From positions 248,001 through 312,000 of the forward strand of contig NZ_JAAORD010000001.1 of assembly GCF_017696205.1 (NCBI RefSeq): a stretch of DNA of 64,000 nucleotides. Direction: 5' to 3'. Below the pieces are notes generated by a model. That model saw only the letters and a program-made list of their open reading frames with translations, had not been told where the DNA came from and ran no database searches. Source of the stretch: Prochlorococcus marinus XMU1402 (lineage in GTDB: Bacteria; Cyanobacteriota; Cyanobacteriia; PCC-6307; Cyanobiaceae). The stretch's first letter is position 1. Every line of letters starts with the position of its first letter. The translations under genes and the position numbers were made by a program. Positions 56,811 through 64,000 of the stretch are shown here, piece after piece.

Positions 56811-57680
56811 ATGCTTTGTATTTCTGTAAAAGAATTTTTATTTTGGAAAAAAAAGCAACTCTCTAAAGGAGGAGATAAACAATCATTCGCTCTTTTACTT
56901 GATTGTATAGGCGGAATATCCTCTGTTGATCTAAACCTGCTAAATATAAATCCTGAGGGAAACTTATATTTAAAAAAAAACTTAAACTTTTTAGAATCTG
57001 TTTGGGAAGAACATTTATTAAATTCTCACCCAATTCAATATCTCTGTGGAATAGTTTTTTGGAGGAATTTAAAACTAAAAGTTACAAATAAAGTTCTTAT
57101 TCCTAGACCAGAGACCGAATTGATAGTTGATATCGTATTCAAGTTATTTACGAAGAAATCACAAAAAATATTTTTTGCAGAATTAGGAACTGGATCAGGA
57201 GCTATAAGCATCGCTTTAGCACTAGAATATCCACTATGGGATGGAGTAGCAACTGATATAGATCAAGATGTACTAAAAGTAGCAACTGAAAATTATATAA
57301 AAGCCTCTAGACAATCAAATTTGAAATTTTACTGCGGAAATTGGTGGACCCCACTTGAAAGATTTAAAGGAGAATTAGATCTCGTTATTGCAAACCCGCC
57401 ATATATTCCTAAAAATACTTATGAAGAATTACCCAAAGAGGTTAAAAATTTTGAACCAAAAATTGCCTTATTAGGAGGTGAAGATGGTTTAAAACACATT
57501 AGGGAAATAATTCAAAAAGCACCATTATTTTTAAAAAAAAACGGATGGTTGATTTTAGAGAATCATTTTGATCAAGGTGAATCAGTAAAACAATTACTTT
57601 TTGAAAATAAATTTACATCAATAGAAATCGTGAATGATCTTTCAGGTATTGGTAGGTTTACGATTGGGAGATATAAATAA
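56811..57680 (+). CDS. prmC: peptide chain release factor N5-glutamine methyltransferase
   Basis: A 289-residue PrmC (HemK) that methylates the GGQ glutamine of release factors. The SAM-binding part contains FAELGTGSGAISIALALEYP near 124-143, and the catalytic NPPY is in VIANPPYIPKNTYEELP. The N-terminal helical domain with HPIQYLCG is typical. It begins 10 bases after psbM. tsaC follows after 18 bases, so the two are probably co-transcribed. Confidence 0.95.
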   Translation: MLCISVKEFLFWKKKQLSKGGDKQSFALLLDCIGGISSVDLNLLNINPEGNLYLKKNLNFLESVWEEHLLNSHPIQYLCGIVFWRNLKLKVTNKVLIPRPETELIVDIVFKLFTKKSQKIFFAELGTGSGAISIALALEYPLWDGVATDIDQDVLKVATENYIKASRQSNLKFYCGNWWTPLERFKGELDLVIANPPYIPKNTYEELPKEVKNFEPKIALLGGEDGLKHIREIIQKAPLFLKKNGWLILENHFDQGESVKQLLFENKFTSIEIVNDLSGIGRFTIGRYK

Positions 57681-57698
57681 ATTATTACTAAAGTACAG

Positions 57699-58280
57699 AT
57701 GAATTTAGTAGACCGCGAATCAGCTTTAAAGACTCTTAAAAGTGGTTTACCTATTATTTTTCCTACAGATACTTTACCTGCAATTGGATGCCTGCCAAAA
57801 TTTTCAAATACTATTTATAAGTTTAAAAAAAGAGATAAAAATAAACCCTTAATTCTTATGGGATCAGAACAAAAACAATTAATCGATTATGTTCACGAAT
57901 CAGCAAAAGAAGATTACGAAAAAATAGCTTCAACTTATTGGCCTGGAGCTCTGACAATGATTATTCCTTCTTCAGAAAAGCAGGCTTTAATGCTTACAAG
58001 CAAAGATCTTACACTTGGTTTAAGAATCCCAAATTCACATATGGCTCAGTCTCTTATAGAAGAAACAGGACCATTATTAACTTCAAGCGCAAACATCTCA
58101 GGTTTCACAGGGTCAATGACAGTTGAGGGAATTGCTTTTGACTTTCCTACTCTAAAAATTTTAGGACCCATTCCATGGGAGAAAAGTAGTTGTAAAGCCA
58201 GTACAATAATATCTTGGAAGAAAAGTGGCAAATGGAGGATGATTAGAGAAGGAGAAGTATTAGTTAAGGAATTGTATTAA
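57699..58280 (+). CDS. tsaC: threonylcarbamoyl-AMP synthase (TsaC/Sua5/YrdC)
   Basis: A 193-residue YrdC-domain protein that makes threonylcarbamoyl-AMP for the t6A modification of tRNA. IIFPTDTLPAIGCLP near 19-33 and KFKKRDKNKPLILM near 41-54 are the family motifs, with TSSANISGF near 127-135. It lacks the C-terminal Sua5 domain. It follows prmC by 18 bases and shares its stop codon with the start of the next small gene (TAATG). Confidence 0.92.
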   Translation: MNLVDRESALKTLKSGLPIIFPTDTLPAIGCLPKFSNTIYKFKKRDKNKPLILMGSEQKQLIDYVHESAKEDYEKIASTYWPGALTMIIPSSEKQALMLTSKDLTLGLRIPNSHMAQSLIEETGPLLTSSANISGFTGSMTVEGIAFDFPTLKILGPIPWEKSSCKASTIISWKKSGKWRMIREGEVLVKELY

Positions 58281-58447
58281 TGTTTTTATTATTATTTTTT
58301 GTTTTTTTAATTCAATTTTTTACTTATTGGATATTTGAACCCCTTTCGTCTTTTTTAGAGTATGTTCTTGAAATAAGATTATTTCCTGTTTTCGCTTTAA
58401 TAATTTTAATTTCGTTATTTTCGGGGAAAAATATTTATAAGAATTAA
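58280..58447 (+). CDS. 55-residue membrane protein, unknown function
   Basis: A small gene starting at the ATG in TAATG at the end of tsaC. The 55-residue product has two hydrophobic helices (about 2-19 and 36-48) around WIFEPLSSFLEYVLEIR and ends GKNIYKN. The stop/start overlap suggests translational coupling. I do not know a family. Similar tiny membrane genes are common in compact marine picocyanobacteria, so I think it is real. Confidence 0.65.
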   Translation: MFLLLFFVFLIQFFTYWIFEPLSSFLEYVLEIRLFPVFALIILISLFSGKNIYKN

Positions 58448-58458
58448 ATAATTCAAAA

Positions 58459-58530
58459 TGCCGGCTAACAGATTTGAACTGATGACCTTCGCTTTACAAA
58501 AGCGCTGCTCTACCACTGAGCTAAGCCGGC
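58459..58530 (-). tRNA. tRNA-Thr (anticodon TGT)
   Basis: Read on the minus strand, GCCGGCT pairs with AGCCGGC, followed by an A discriminator. The anticodon arm is GCGCT-TTTGTAA-AGCGA, giving TGT. The T arm has GTTCAAATC. CCA is not encoded. Confidence 0.96.
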
Positions 58531-58593
58531 ACAATTATATCTTACATTCAAGATGGAGCAATTATTAGTATTTTTTTGGCTTTTTAAAATTTA

Positions 58594-58929
58594 TTACTTT
58601 TTGATATCTTTATCGTTTTTTCCAATTTTGTCGTTTTTTTTGAATTTTATTTCTCCTGAAATAGTTCTTTTAATCGGTAAATTGGCAACTAATGCAGTCA
58701 TTCTATCCTCGGTTTCTAAACTTACCGCTACCTCTTCAAAATCAATTTCTACATATTTAGCGACAACATCAAGAATTTCTTTTCTCATTTTATCCAAAAG
58801 ATCAGTTGTTAAAGAACTCATATCAACTCTGTCATGAGCCAGTACAAGTTGTAATCTTTCTCTAGCGGTATTAGCACTAGCCGTTTCTCTTCCTAGTAAT
58901 TTGTTTATAAGGTCTCTGAGAGTCATCAT
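58594..58929 (-). CDS. minE: cell division topological specificity factor MinE
   Basis: A 111-residue MinE. The N-terminal part ([20 protein letters not shown]) is the MinD-contact region, and [17 protein letters not shown] follows, with the topological-specificity domain after it. The C-terminus is Lys-rich and slightly longer than in E. coli (88). It starts one base before the minD stop region and follows minD in the order minC-minD-minE. Confidence 0.95.
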   Translation of the reverse strand: MMTLRDLINKLLGRETASANTARERLQLVLAHDRVDMSSLTTDLLDKMRKEILDVVAKYVEIDFEEVAVSLETEDRMTALVANLPIKRTISGEIKFKKNDKIGKNDKDIKK

Positions 58930-58930
58930 T

Positions 58931-59746
58931 TTAAAAAACCCTAATTTGCATTAATCTCATGAATTTATCTTTCAGACTTTTCCCTTCATTTTTGGGATCA
59001 ATAATTGGAACATCCTTACCTGAAAGTCTTTGAGAAACATTCAAGTAACATTTTTTTGCAGGAGAACTACTATCTGTAAGTGTTAATGGCTCTCCTCTAT
59101 TTGTACTTATTATTACTTGTTCATCCTCTAAAACAATGCCTAGTAAGGGCAACGAAAGAATTCCTTGAACATCTTCGATAGATAGCATCTCTTGACTAGC
59201 CATCATATTAGGGCGGACTCTATTGATTACAAGTTGAATAGGTTCAATGTCTGAAGTATTAAGAATTCCTATTACTCTATCGGCGTCACGTACTGCAGAT
59301 AATTCCGGGTTGGTAACTACAATTGCTTCTTTACAGGCTGCAAGGGCATTCTTAAAACCGTCCTCTACACCAGCAGGACAATCAACCAAAACATAGTCAA
59401 ACTTTTCGCTAAGAAGCTCACTAATTTTTTTCATATCTTCGGGCTTCATCCATTCCAACATCCTAGGATCTCCAGCAGGTAAAAGAGCTAAATTAGGCTC
59501 TTTTTTATGCCTGACCAGAGCTTGTTCAAGACGACAATTTTTGTCTAGAACATCTTGAGCTGTATAGATAATACGATTTTCTAATCCTAAAAGAAGATCT
59601 AAGTTTCTCAATCCGAAATCAGCATCTAATACAGCCGTAGTTGCTCCGCTATTGGCAAGGGCTATTCCTAAATTTGCAGTTAAAGTTGTTTTGCCAACCC
59701 CACCTTTTCCTGAACAAATTAGTATTGTGCGAGAGTTTTCCGCCAA
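58931..59746 (-). CDS. minD: septum site-determining ATPase MinD
   Basis: A 271-residue MinD with the deviant Walker [10 protein letters not shown] at 13-21, [19 protein letters not shown], and [20 protein letters not shown]. The C-terminal amphipathic helix ([13 protein letters not shown]) binds membrane. It moves MinC to cell poles so that the Z ring forms only at mid-cell. Length is normal. It lies between minC and minE with one base before minE. Confidence 0.97.
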   Translation of the reverse strand: MAENSRTILICSGKGGVGKTTLTANLGIALANSGATTAVLDADFGLRNLDLLLGLENRIIYTAQDVLDKNCRLEQALVRHKKEPNLALLPAGDPRMLEWMKPEDMKKISELLSEKFDYVLVDCPAGVEDGFKNALAACKEAIVVTNPELSAVRDADRVIGILNTSDIEPIQLVINRVRPNMMASQEMLSIEDVQGILSLPLLGIVLEDEQVIISTNRGEPLTLTDSSSPAKKCYLNVSQRLSGKDVPIIDPKNEGKSLKDKFMRLMQIRVF

Positions 59747-59858
59747 AGATTTAATAATTTTTTAAATGATAAGCCCACTTTCAAGAAGTTAAATATTTTA
59801 AATATTAAGTAATTCTTAAATTTATAGACTTTGAATTAATTTATTTCAAATCTATTGA

Positions 59859-60530
59859 TTAATTTCTGGTTTCTATTATGTAGGGCTTGATAATTATTGT
59901 TTGATTATCTACTACTGCAATTTCAGGGTAAGAATTTTGGGGCTTATCTTTTGGCCCGATAGCGATAATGTCTGCAATTCTTAATTGTAAAGGTCTTAAA
60001 TAAAGTGATGAAATAGAGGACTTATTATTTCCACCTCTCCCTGCGAAGGCGATGCCGAGTAATTTACCCCAAACGTAAATATTGTTCTTAGCGGAAACTA
60101 TGGCCCCTGGATTGACATCTCCAATTATACATAGATTTCCATTTGAAGATATTCTATCTCCTGATCTTACAGTTCCTTCATGAAGAATATCTTCTTTCTT
60201 TTTTGAATTAAATAAAAACATATTATTTTTAATCTCATGTTCGTTAACAAAATTTGTATCTATTTTTTGAGACCTTCCAGCTAGTACTGTATTTCTATTA
60301 TTTGAGTAAATACGCATAGAACAATTATTAATTTTATCAAAAATTTTTTTCAATATTGATAATTGATGAGAACTTATTGAGTCGTTTATTACGAAAATTT
60401 TTGCTTCTAGGGGTCCTTTAATCGAAGAAATTTTTTTAAAAATTTCATTGAAATTGTCCCAATTTTCAAAAGATAAAATTTCTAAATATTTATTATCAAG
60501 ACTAGTAATAACAATTTCCATTGATTTCAA
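59859..60530 (-). CDS. minC: septum site-determining protein MinC
   Basis: A 223-residue MinC. The C-terminal beta-helix domain (HEGTVRSGDRISSNGNLCII, then GDVNPGAIVSAKNNIYVWG and AFAGRGG) binds MinD and FtsZ and is clear. The N-terminal FtsZ-inhibition domain, about 100 residues, is diverged. A gap of 112 bases separates it from minD, unusually wide in a compact genome. The upstream HD gene ends one base from the minC start. Confidence 0.9.
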   Translation of the reverse strand: MKSMEIVITSLDNKYLEILSFENWDNFNEIFKKISSIKGPLEAKIFVINDSISSHQLSILKKIFDKINNCSMRIYSNNRNTVLAGRSQKIDTNFVNEHEIKNNMFLFNSKKKEDILHEGTVRSGDRISSNGNLCIIGDVNPGAIVSAKNNIYVWGKLLGIAFAGRGGNNKSSISSLYLRPLQLRIADIIAIGPKDKPQNSYPEIAVVDNQTIIIKPYIIETRN

Positions 60531-60531
60531 T

Positions 60532-61788
60532 CTATGTATGATTTTTTAACAAAGAAATTTGATTTTGAATTTCATTTTTGATCAATCCTGGGTAAATAAT
60601 AAAAGAGCTCTCCTCAGATTTGATTAAAGTTTTTATTAATTCAGAACTATTTTCTAATGAACTTTGATAAGTGCCATCCCATATTTTTAATGAATTATTA
60701 GATTCAAAACCATTAAAAGATCTTTCCTTAATACCACAAAAAATTTCAGAATCATAATTGTTGGATTCGCACAATTTTTTTGCAAATGCAAGTATTTCTA
60801 GTCTTTTTATTCTACTTAAAAAACTTATGTCTGATGCCTTCAACAAATCTCTATCAATAAATATTTTGCATAGTGTAGAAAGCGGTTCAAAAGATTCATC
60901 TTTCCATCTAATCAAATGGTAATAAAAGGTTATATCATCATTTTTTATAAAATCATCAAAATCTATCTTGTCAGGGCAAAATATCCATTTATAAAGTGAT
61001 TCGTCTAACCAAATATTTTTTTTATAATTATTTTTTATTATGTAGATTATTTTTTCTAGAATCCATGTTGATATTTCGTTTATTCTATGGTTATAGATAG
61101 TTCTATACATTAAGTTTCTTAGTACTAGGAAATGTTCAATTGCGATAATTCCTTTTGGCTTGATTGCTATATTTCCATCAGGGGAAAAAGTAAGAGCCGA
61201 AATAATTCTTTCTAGATCTACTAAGCCATATTTGGTACCTGTGTTGTAACTATCACGTAAAAGATAATCTAGACGATCACAATCAATTTCACTGCTAATC
61301 AATGTTTTTAAAGGTTTTGAAAATATTTGTTTTGATTCAAATAATTCCCCAATTTGTCTTGGTAATTTGTCATCGTATTTTTTGAGTATTGAATTTATTG
61401 GAGGATAATTTTTAACTAAGTTTTGAGACCATTTTTCATGATCATGATCGAATATTGCTTCACTGGTATGGCTTAAAGGTCCATGACCTAAATCATGTAA
61501 TAGAGCGGCTCCATATAGTGCAAATTTATTTTCACAAAATGAAGATTTAATCTCAATTAATCTCTTAAATATCCTTCTTGCGATACAAAATACTCCAATT
61601 GAGTGAGTAAATCTACTCGATTCTGCACCATGAAAGAGTAATGATGCCGCCCCAAGTTGTTTTATTCTTCTTAACCTTTGAAAAGCGATTGTATCAATTA
61701 ATTCCATGATCATTAATTCTTCTGGCTTTCCTGAATCAAAAACTATTTCTTTATGAATTGGATCATGAAAAATTCTTTGAATATTCAT
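60532..61788 (-). CDS. HD-domain phosphohydrolase (dNTPase/SAMHD1-like)
   Basis: A 418-residue HD-domain protein. The metal site is spread over His62 (RFTHSIGVF), His98-Asp99 (LLHDLGHGPLSH) and an Asp in SSEIDCDRLDYLLRDS. DPIHKEIVFD at the N-terminus is typical of this group. Family members hydrolyse dNTPs or related nucleotides. The substrate is not evident. It lies between ctpA and minC on the same strand, with one base to minC, so it could be expressed with the Min genes, but no functional link is known. Confidence 0.88.
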   Translation of the reverse strand: MNIQRIFHDPIHKEIVFDSGKPEELMIMELIDTIAFQRLRRIKQLGAASLLFHGAESSRFTHSIGVFCIARRIFKRLIEIKSSFCENKFALYGAALLHDLGHGPLSHTSEAIFDHDHEKWSQNLVKNYPPINSILKKYDDKLPRQIGELFESKQIFSKPLKTLISSEIDCDRLDYLLRDSYNTGTKYGLVDLERIISALTFSPDGNIAIKPKGIIAIEHFLVLRNLMYRTIYNHRINEISTWILEKIIYIIKNNYKKNIWLDESLYKWIFCPDKIDFDDFIKNDDITFYYHLIRWKDESFEPLSTLCKIFIDRDLLKASDISFLSRIKRLEILAFAKKLCESNNYDSEIFCGIKERSFNGFESNNSLKIWDGTYQSSLENSSELIKTLIKSEESSFIIYPGLIKNEIQNQISLLKNHT

Positions 61789-61821
61789 TGTTTTTAAAAT
61801 TTTCTATTTTTCATTCTTTTG

Positions 61822-63117
61822 CTAGTTCAGTTCCCCCCTTTCATTATTTGATTCATTAGTTTTATTTGAAACTTCTTCTTTTTCTAGAAGTGACTCAAGA
61901 TATAATTCTGCATTTTTCAACCATTTATCATCAGAACCTCCATATTCACTGGCATCCGGAAGATCTAGTAATTTGTTAGGTGTCATACCTTGACCTTGAA
62001 TATTATTACCTTTGGGAGTTAAATAACTAGCAACTGTTATTGCTATTCCACTGTCTTCTCCAAGATTTTTTAGGGATTGAATTAAACCTTTCCCATAAGT
62101 TTGTTCCCCCATAAGGATCGATCTATTGTTGTCTTGTAATGAACCTGCAAGTATTTCACTAGCGCTAGCAGTACCTTTATTTACCAAAGTTACCATCGGG
62201 CCATCAAAAGATGTCTCTTTTTGTGAGAATATTGCATCCTTGATTCCATTTCTGTTTTTTGTCTCAACTACTGGTTTTTCACTTAATAATGAGTCTGCAA
62301 CTGCTATTCCCGAACTTACTAGTCCACCTGAATTATTTCTGAGATCTAATATTAATCCTTCAACCTCTTTCTCTTTTAACTCTTGAAGAGCCTCCTCAAC
62401 TTTTTTTGGTACGCTTTCACTAAATTGAGTTATCCTCAAATATCCTATTGTATGTGAATCTTCTCTTAATCTTTTTGTTCGGACTGGTCTTAGATCTACT
62501 GATCTTCTTTCTAGGTCGACTTCTCTAATTTCTCCTGATTTCGATGAAATTTCAACTAAAACTTTAGTTCCTGATTCACCTCTTAACTTAGAAGCAGTAT
62601 TTGCAAGTCCTAATTCTTCAGAGGAAATCCCATCCACTTTTTCTATAAAATCCCCGCTAACTATTCCAGCTTCTTCAGCAGGTGACCCTCCAATTGTGGA
62701 GACAACTTTAATTTTTTTCTTATCATCACTATCTTCACCTAATTGGAGACCAACACCATTAATTTCACTTCCAAAGTTGCTTGATTTCAAGAGTTCATAA
62801 TCTTTAGGGCGTAAAATTCTTGTATATGGATCTTCTAGAGGCCTTAACATTTCTTCAATTGCAGAATAAGCCTCTTCACTTGTTTCAATTTGTTTCTGTA
62901 ATGTTTTTTGTCTAATTCTCTTCCATTGTATTTCATCAAACTTTTCCGGGTCATAAAAACCCTCATTCACCAAGGTCCAAGCGTCAAGGACTAATTGCCT
63001 GCTATCACTGAGTGCATCTACACTTTCTATCAATATAAAATTAATAGAAAAAACAATGACCATTAATGCCGTAATTAATGTTTTGAATGTTAAAAGTTTG
63101 TTAAAAGATGAATTCAT
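61822..63117 (-). CDS. ctpA: carboxyl-terminal processing protease (S41)
   Basis: A 431-residue CtpA-family serine protease. The N-terminal hydrophobic segment (about 10-32) is a signal peptide to the lumen or periplasm. A PDZ domain (INGVGLQLGEDSDD, GSPAEEAGIVSGDFIEKVDG) precedes the S41 domain with LILDLRNNSGGLVSSGIAVA, the catalytic Ser in VNKGTASASEILAG and Lys in YGKGLIQSL. I chose the ATG at 63117; a TTG at 63138 adds seven residues. CtpA-like enzymes cut the C-terminus of precursor D1. It is divergent from petB. Confidence 0.93.
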   Translation of the reverse strand: MNSSFNKLLTFKTLITALMVIVFSINFILIESVDALSDSRQLVLDAWTLVNEGFYDPEKFDEIQWKRIRQKTLQKQIETSEEAYSAIEEMLRPLEDPYTRILRPKDYELLKSSNFGSEINGVGLQLGEDSDDKKKIKVVSTIGGSPAEEAGIVSGDFIEKVDGISSEELGLANTASKLRGESGTKVLVEISSKSGEIREVDLERRSVDLRPVRTKRLREDSHTIGYLRITQFSESVPKKVEEALQELKEKEVEGLILDLRNNSGGLVSSGIAVADSLLSEKPVVETKNRNGIKDAIFSQKETSFDGPMVTLVNKGTASASEILAGSLQDNNRSILMGEQTYGKGLIQSLKNLGEDSGIAITVASYLTPKGNNIQGQGMTPNKLLDLPDASEYGGSDDKWLKNAELYLESLLEKEEVSNKTNESNNERGELN

Positions 63118-63188
63118 TGGGTTAAGCGTTAACACCAAGTATAAGAATTTTAAGTAAGCTCTTTATATCAAAGCTAATTTTTTTTTGG

Positions 63189-63845
63189 ATGGCGAATTCT
63201 TCATCTGTTTATGACTGGTTTCAAGAAAGACTTGAAATTCAAGACATAACTGACGACGTAACTTCCAAGTACGTACCCCCTCACGTAAATATTTTTTATT
63301 GTTTAGGAGGCATAACTTTAGTATGCTTCTTAATTCAATTTGCAACAGGTTTTGCAATGACTTTTTACTATAAGCCAACAGTTACACAAGCTTATAGTTC
63401 TGTAAGTTATTTGATGACTGACGTAAGTTTTGGATGGTTAATAAGATCTGTTCATAGATGGAGTGCATCTATGATGGTTTTAATGTTAATTCTCCATGTG
63501 TTTAGAGTTTATCTAACAGGCGGTTTCAAAAGGCCAAGAGAACTTACTTGGGTTACAGGTGTTGTAATGGCAGTCATAACAGTCGCTTTTGGTGTAACAG
63601 GTTATTCTTTACCTTGGGATCAGGTTGGTTATTGGGCAGTTAAGATTGTTTCTGGAGTTCCTGCAGCAATACCAGTTATTGGTGATTTTATGGTTGAACT
63701 ACTCAGGGGTGGAGAAAGTGTTGGACAGTCCACTCTTACAAGATTTTATAGTCTTCATACCTTTGTCTTGCCATGGTCATTAGCAGTATTCATGTTGATG
63801 CATTTCCTAATGATTCGTAAACAAGGTATTTCCGGTCCTCTATAA
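63189..63845 (+). CDS. petB: cytochrome b6
   Basis: A 218-residue cytochrome b6 with four membrane spans. Histidines in [20 protein letters not shown] and in [20 protein letters not shown] ligate the two b haems, and Cys in [10 protein letters not shown] corresponds to the extra c-type haem attachment. It is the core of the cytochrome b6f complex between the photosystems. petD starts 32 bases later on the same strand, so they form an operon. ctpA lies divergent across 71 bases. Confidence 0.98.
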   Translation: MANSSSVYDWFQERLEIQDITDDVTSKYVPPHVNIFYCLGGITLVCFLIQFATGFAMTFYYKPTVTQAYSSVSYLMTDVSFGWLIRSVHRWSASMMVLMLILHVFRVYLTGGFKRPRELTWVTGVVMAVITVAFGVTGYSLPWDQVGYWAVKIVSGVPAAIPVIGDFMVELLRGGESVGQSTLTRFYSLHTFVLPWSLAVFMLMHFLMIRKQGISGPL

Positions 63846-63877
63846 ATCCTTATACTTAAATTACAATAAATATCAAA

Positions 63878-64000
63878 ATGTCTACATTAAAAAAACCAGA
63901 TTTATCAGACCCAAAATTAAGAGCAAAATTGGCTAAAGGTATGGGCCATAATTATTATGGAGAACCAGCTTGGCCAAATGATTTACTATATATTTTCCCG
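63878..64000 (+). CDS. petD: cytochrome b6f subunit IV, N-terminal fragment
   Basis: The first 41 codons of petD, with the frame open to the right edge of the window. The product begins [20 protein letters not shown] and continues [19 protein letters not shown], the canonical subunit IV start. It lies 32 bases after petB. Confidence 0.97.

Noticed and set aside
58553..58837. 94-residue hydrophobic frame opposite minE
   Set aside because: It is a shadow of minE, with composition explained by the complement of the Lys-rich MinE tail.
1..64000. Mobile elements, CRISPR array, prophage or integrase
   Set aside because: No repeat array, transposase, inverted terminal repeats, phage gene or integrase was seen.

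Overview
The window is AT-rich, densely packed, and carries a cyanobacterial core genome. Chlorophyll, photosystem II, cytochrome b6f, NDH-1 and Min genes sit among housekeeping genes. The lone, worn-down phycoerythrin beta gene (cpeB) next to its lyase gene cpeS, the short compact genes, the weak ribosome binding sites and the neighbourhood order all point to a high-light-adapted Prochlorococcus marinus, resembling the MED4 type. No insertion sequence, prophage, CRISPR array or integrase is visible. The region looks like conserved backbone rather than a genomic island.

Layout. 1-5.1 kb: end of leuC, cinA and glyA in one minus-strand run, tRNA-Arg, two small conserved genes and murJ. 5.1-11.7 kb: sfsA, the ammonium transporter amt1 with a good NtcA-type promoter and a strong terminator, ispH, a DoxX protein, purH and an esterase. 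11.7-20.9 kb: a DUF3155 gene, a lone histidine kinase, cobS, tgt, psbK, a Gfo/Idh oxidoreductase, a CBS membrane protein, tRNA-Met, pyrE, a YgfZ-like gene and a RecB-like nuclease. 21-30.6 kb: sugar phosphomutase, rdgB, a carotenoid oxygenase, hisB, fabI, a redoxin, a DegT aminotransferase, photolyase, a Nudix hydrolase and folK. 30.6-40 kb: chlD, half of an Mla-type lipid transporter, a YvcK/CofD protein, ndhC-K-J, then rubredoxin, ycf48 and psbEFLJ. 40-49.7 kb: mtnP, a NADH-dehydrogenase-like/SelD fusion, a CCA-adding enzyme, a UvrD-type helicase, the cpeB/cpeS locus with a 59-codon gene overlapping cpeS, and a VTT membrane protein. 49.7-64 kb: tRNA-Phe, a sugar kinase, metK, ribosomal protein S1, nrdR, psbT and psbB, an atypical ferredoxin, psbM, prmC, tsaC, tRNA-Thr, minCDE, an HD phosphohydrolase, ctpA, petB and the start of petD.

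How the genes connect. Several clusters serve photosystem II: rubredoxin and Ycf48 (assembly) precede psbEFLJ, psbB-psbT and psbM lie together, psbK follows tgt, and ctpA (D1 maturation) sits next to petBD. Nitrogen status probably controls amt1 through NtcA. All four tRNA genes lack an encoded CCA end, which fits the CCA-adding enzyme in the same window. The four light-related items that stand out are the solo cpeB with most bilin sites lost, the partner cpeS, the extended PsbM, and the adrenodoxin-like spacing of the ferredoxin divergent from psbB.

I found no convincing wholly new system. The most interesting loci are the residual phycoerythrin locus with its small overlapping gene, the SelD fusion, the repeat-bearing N-terminus of NdhJ, and small unannotated membrane or soluble proteins.
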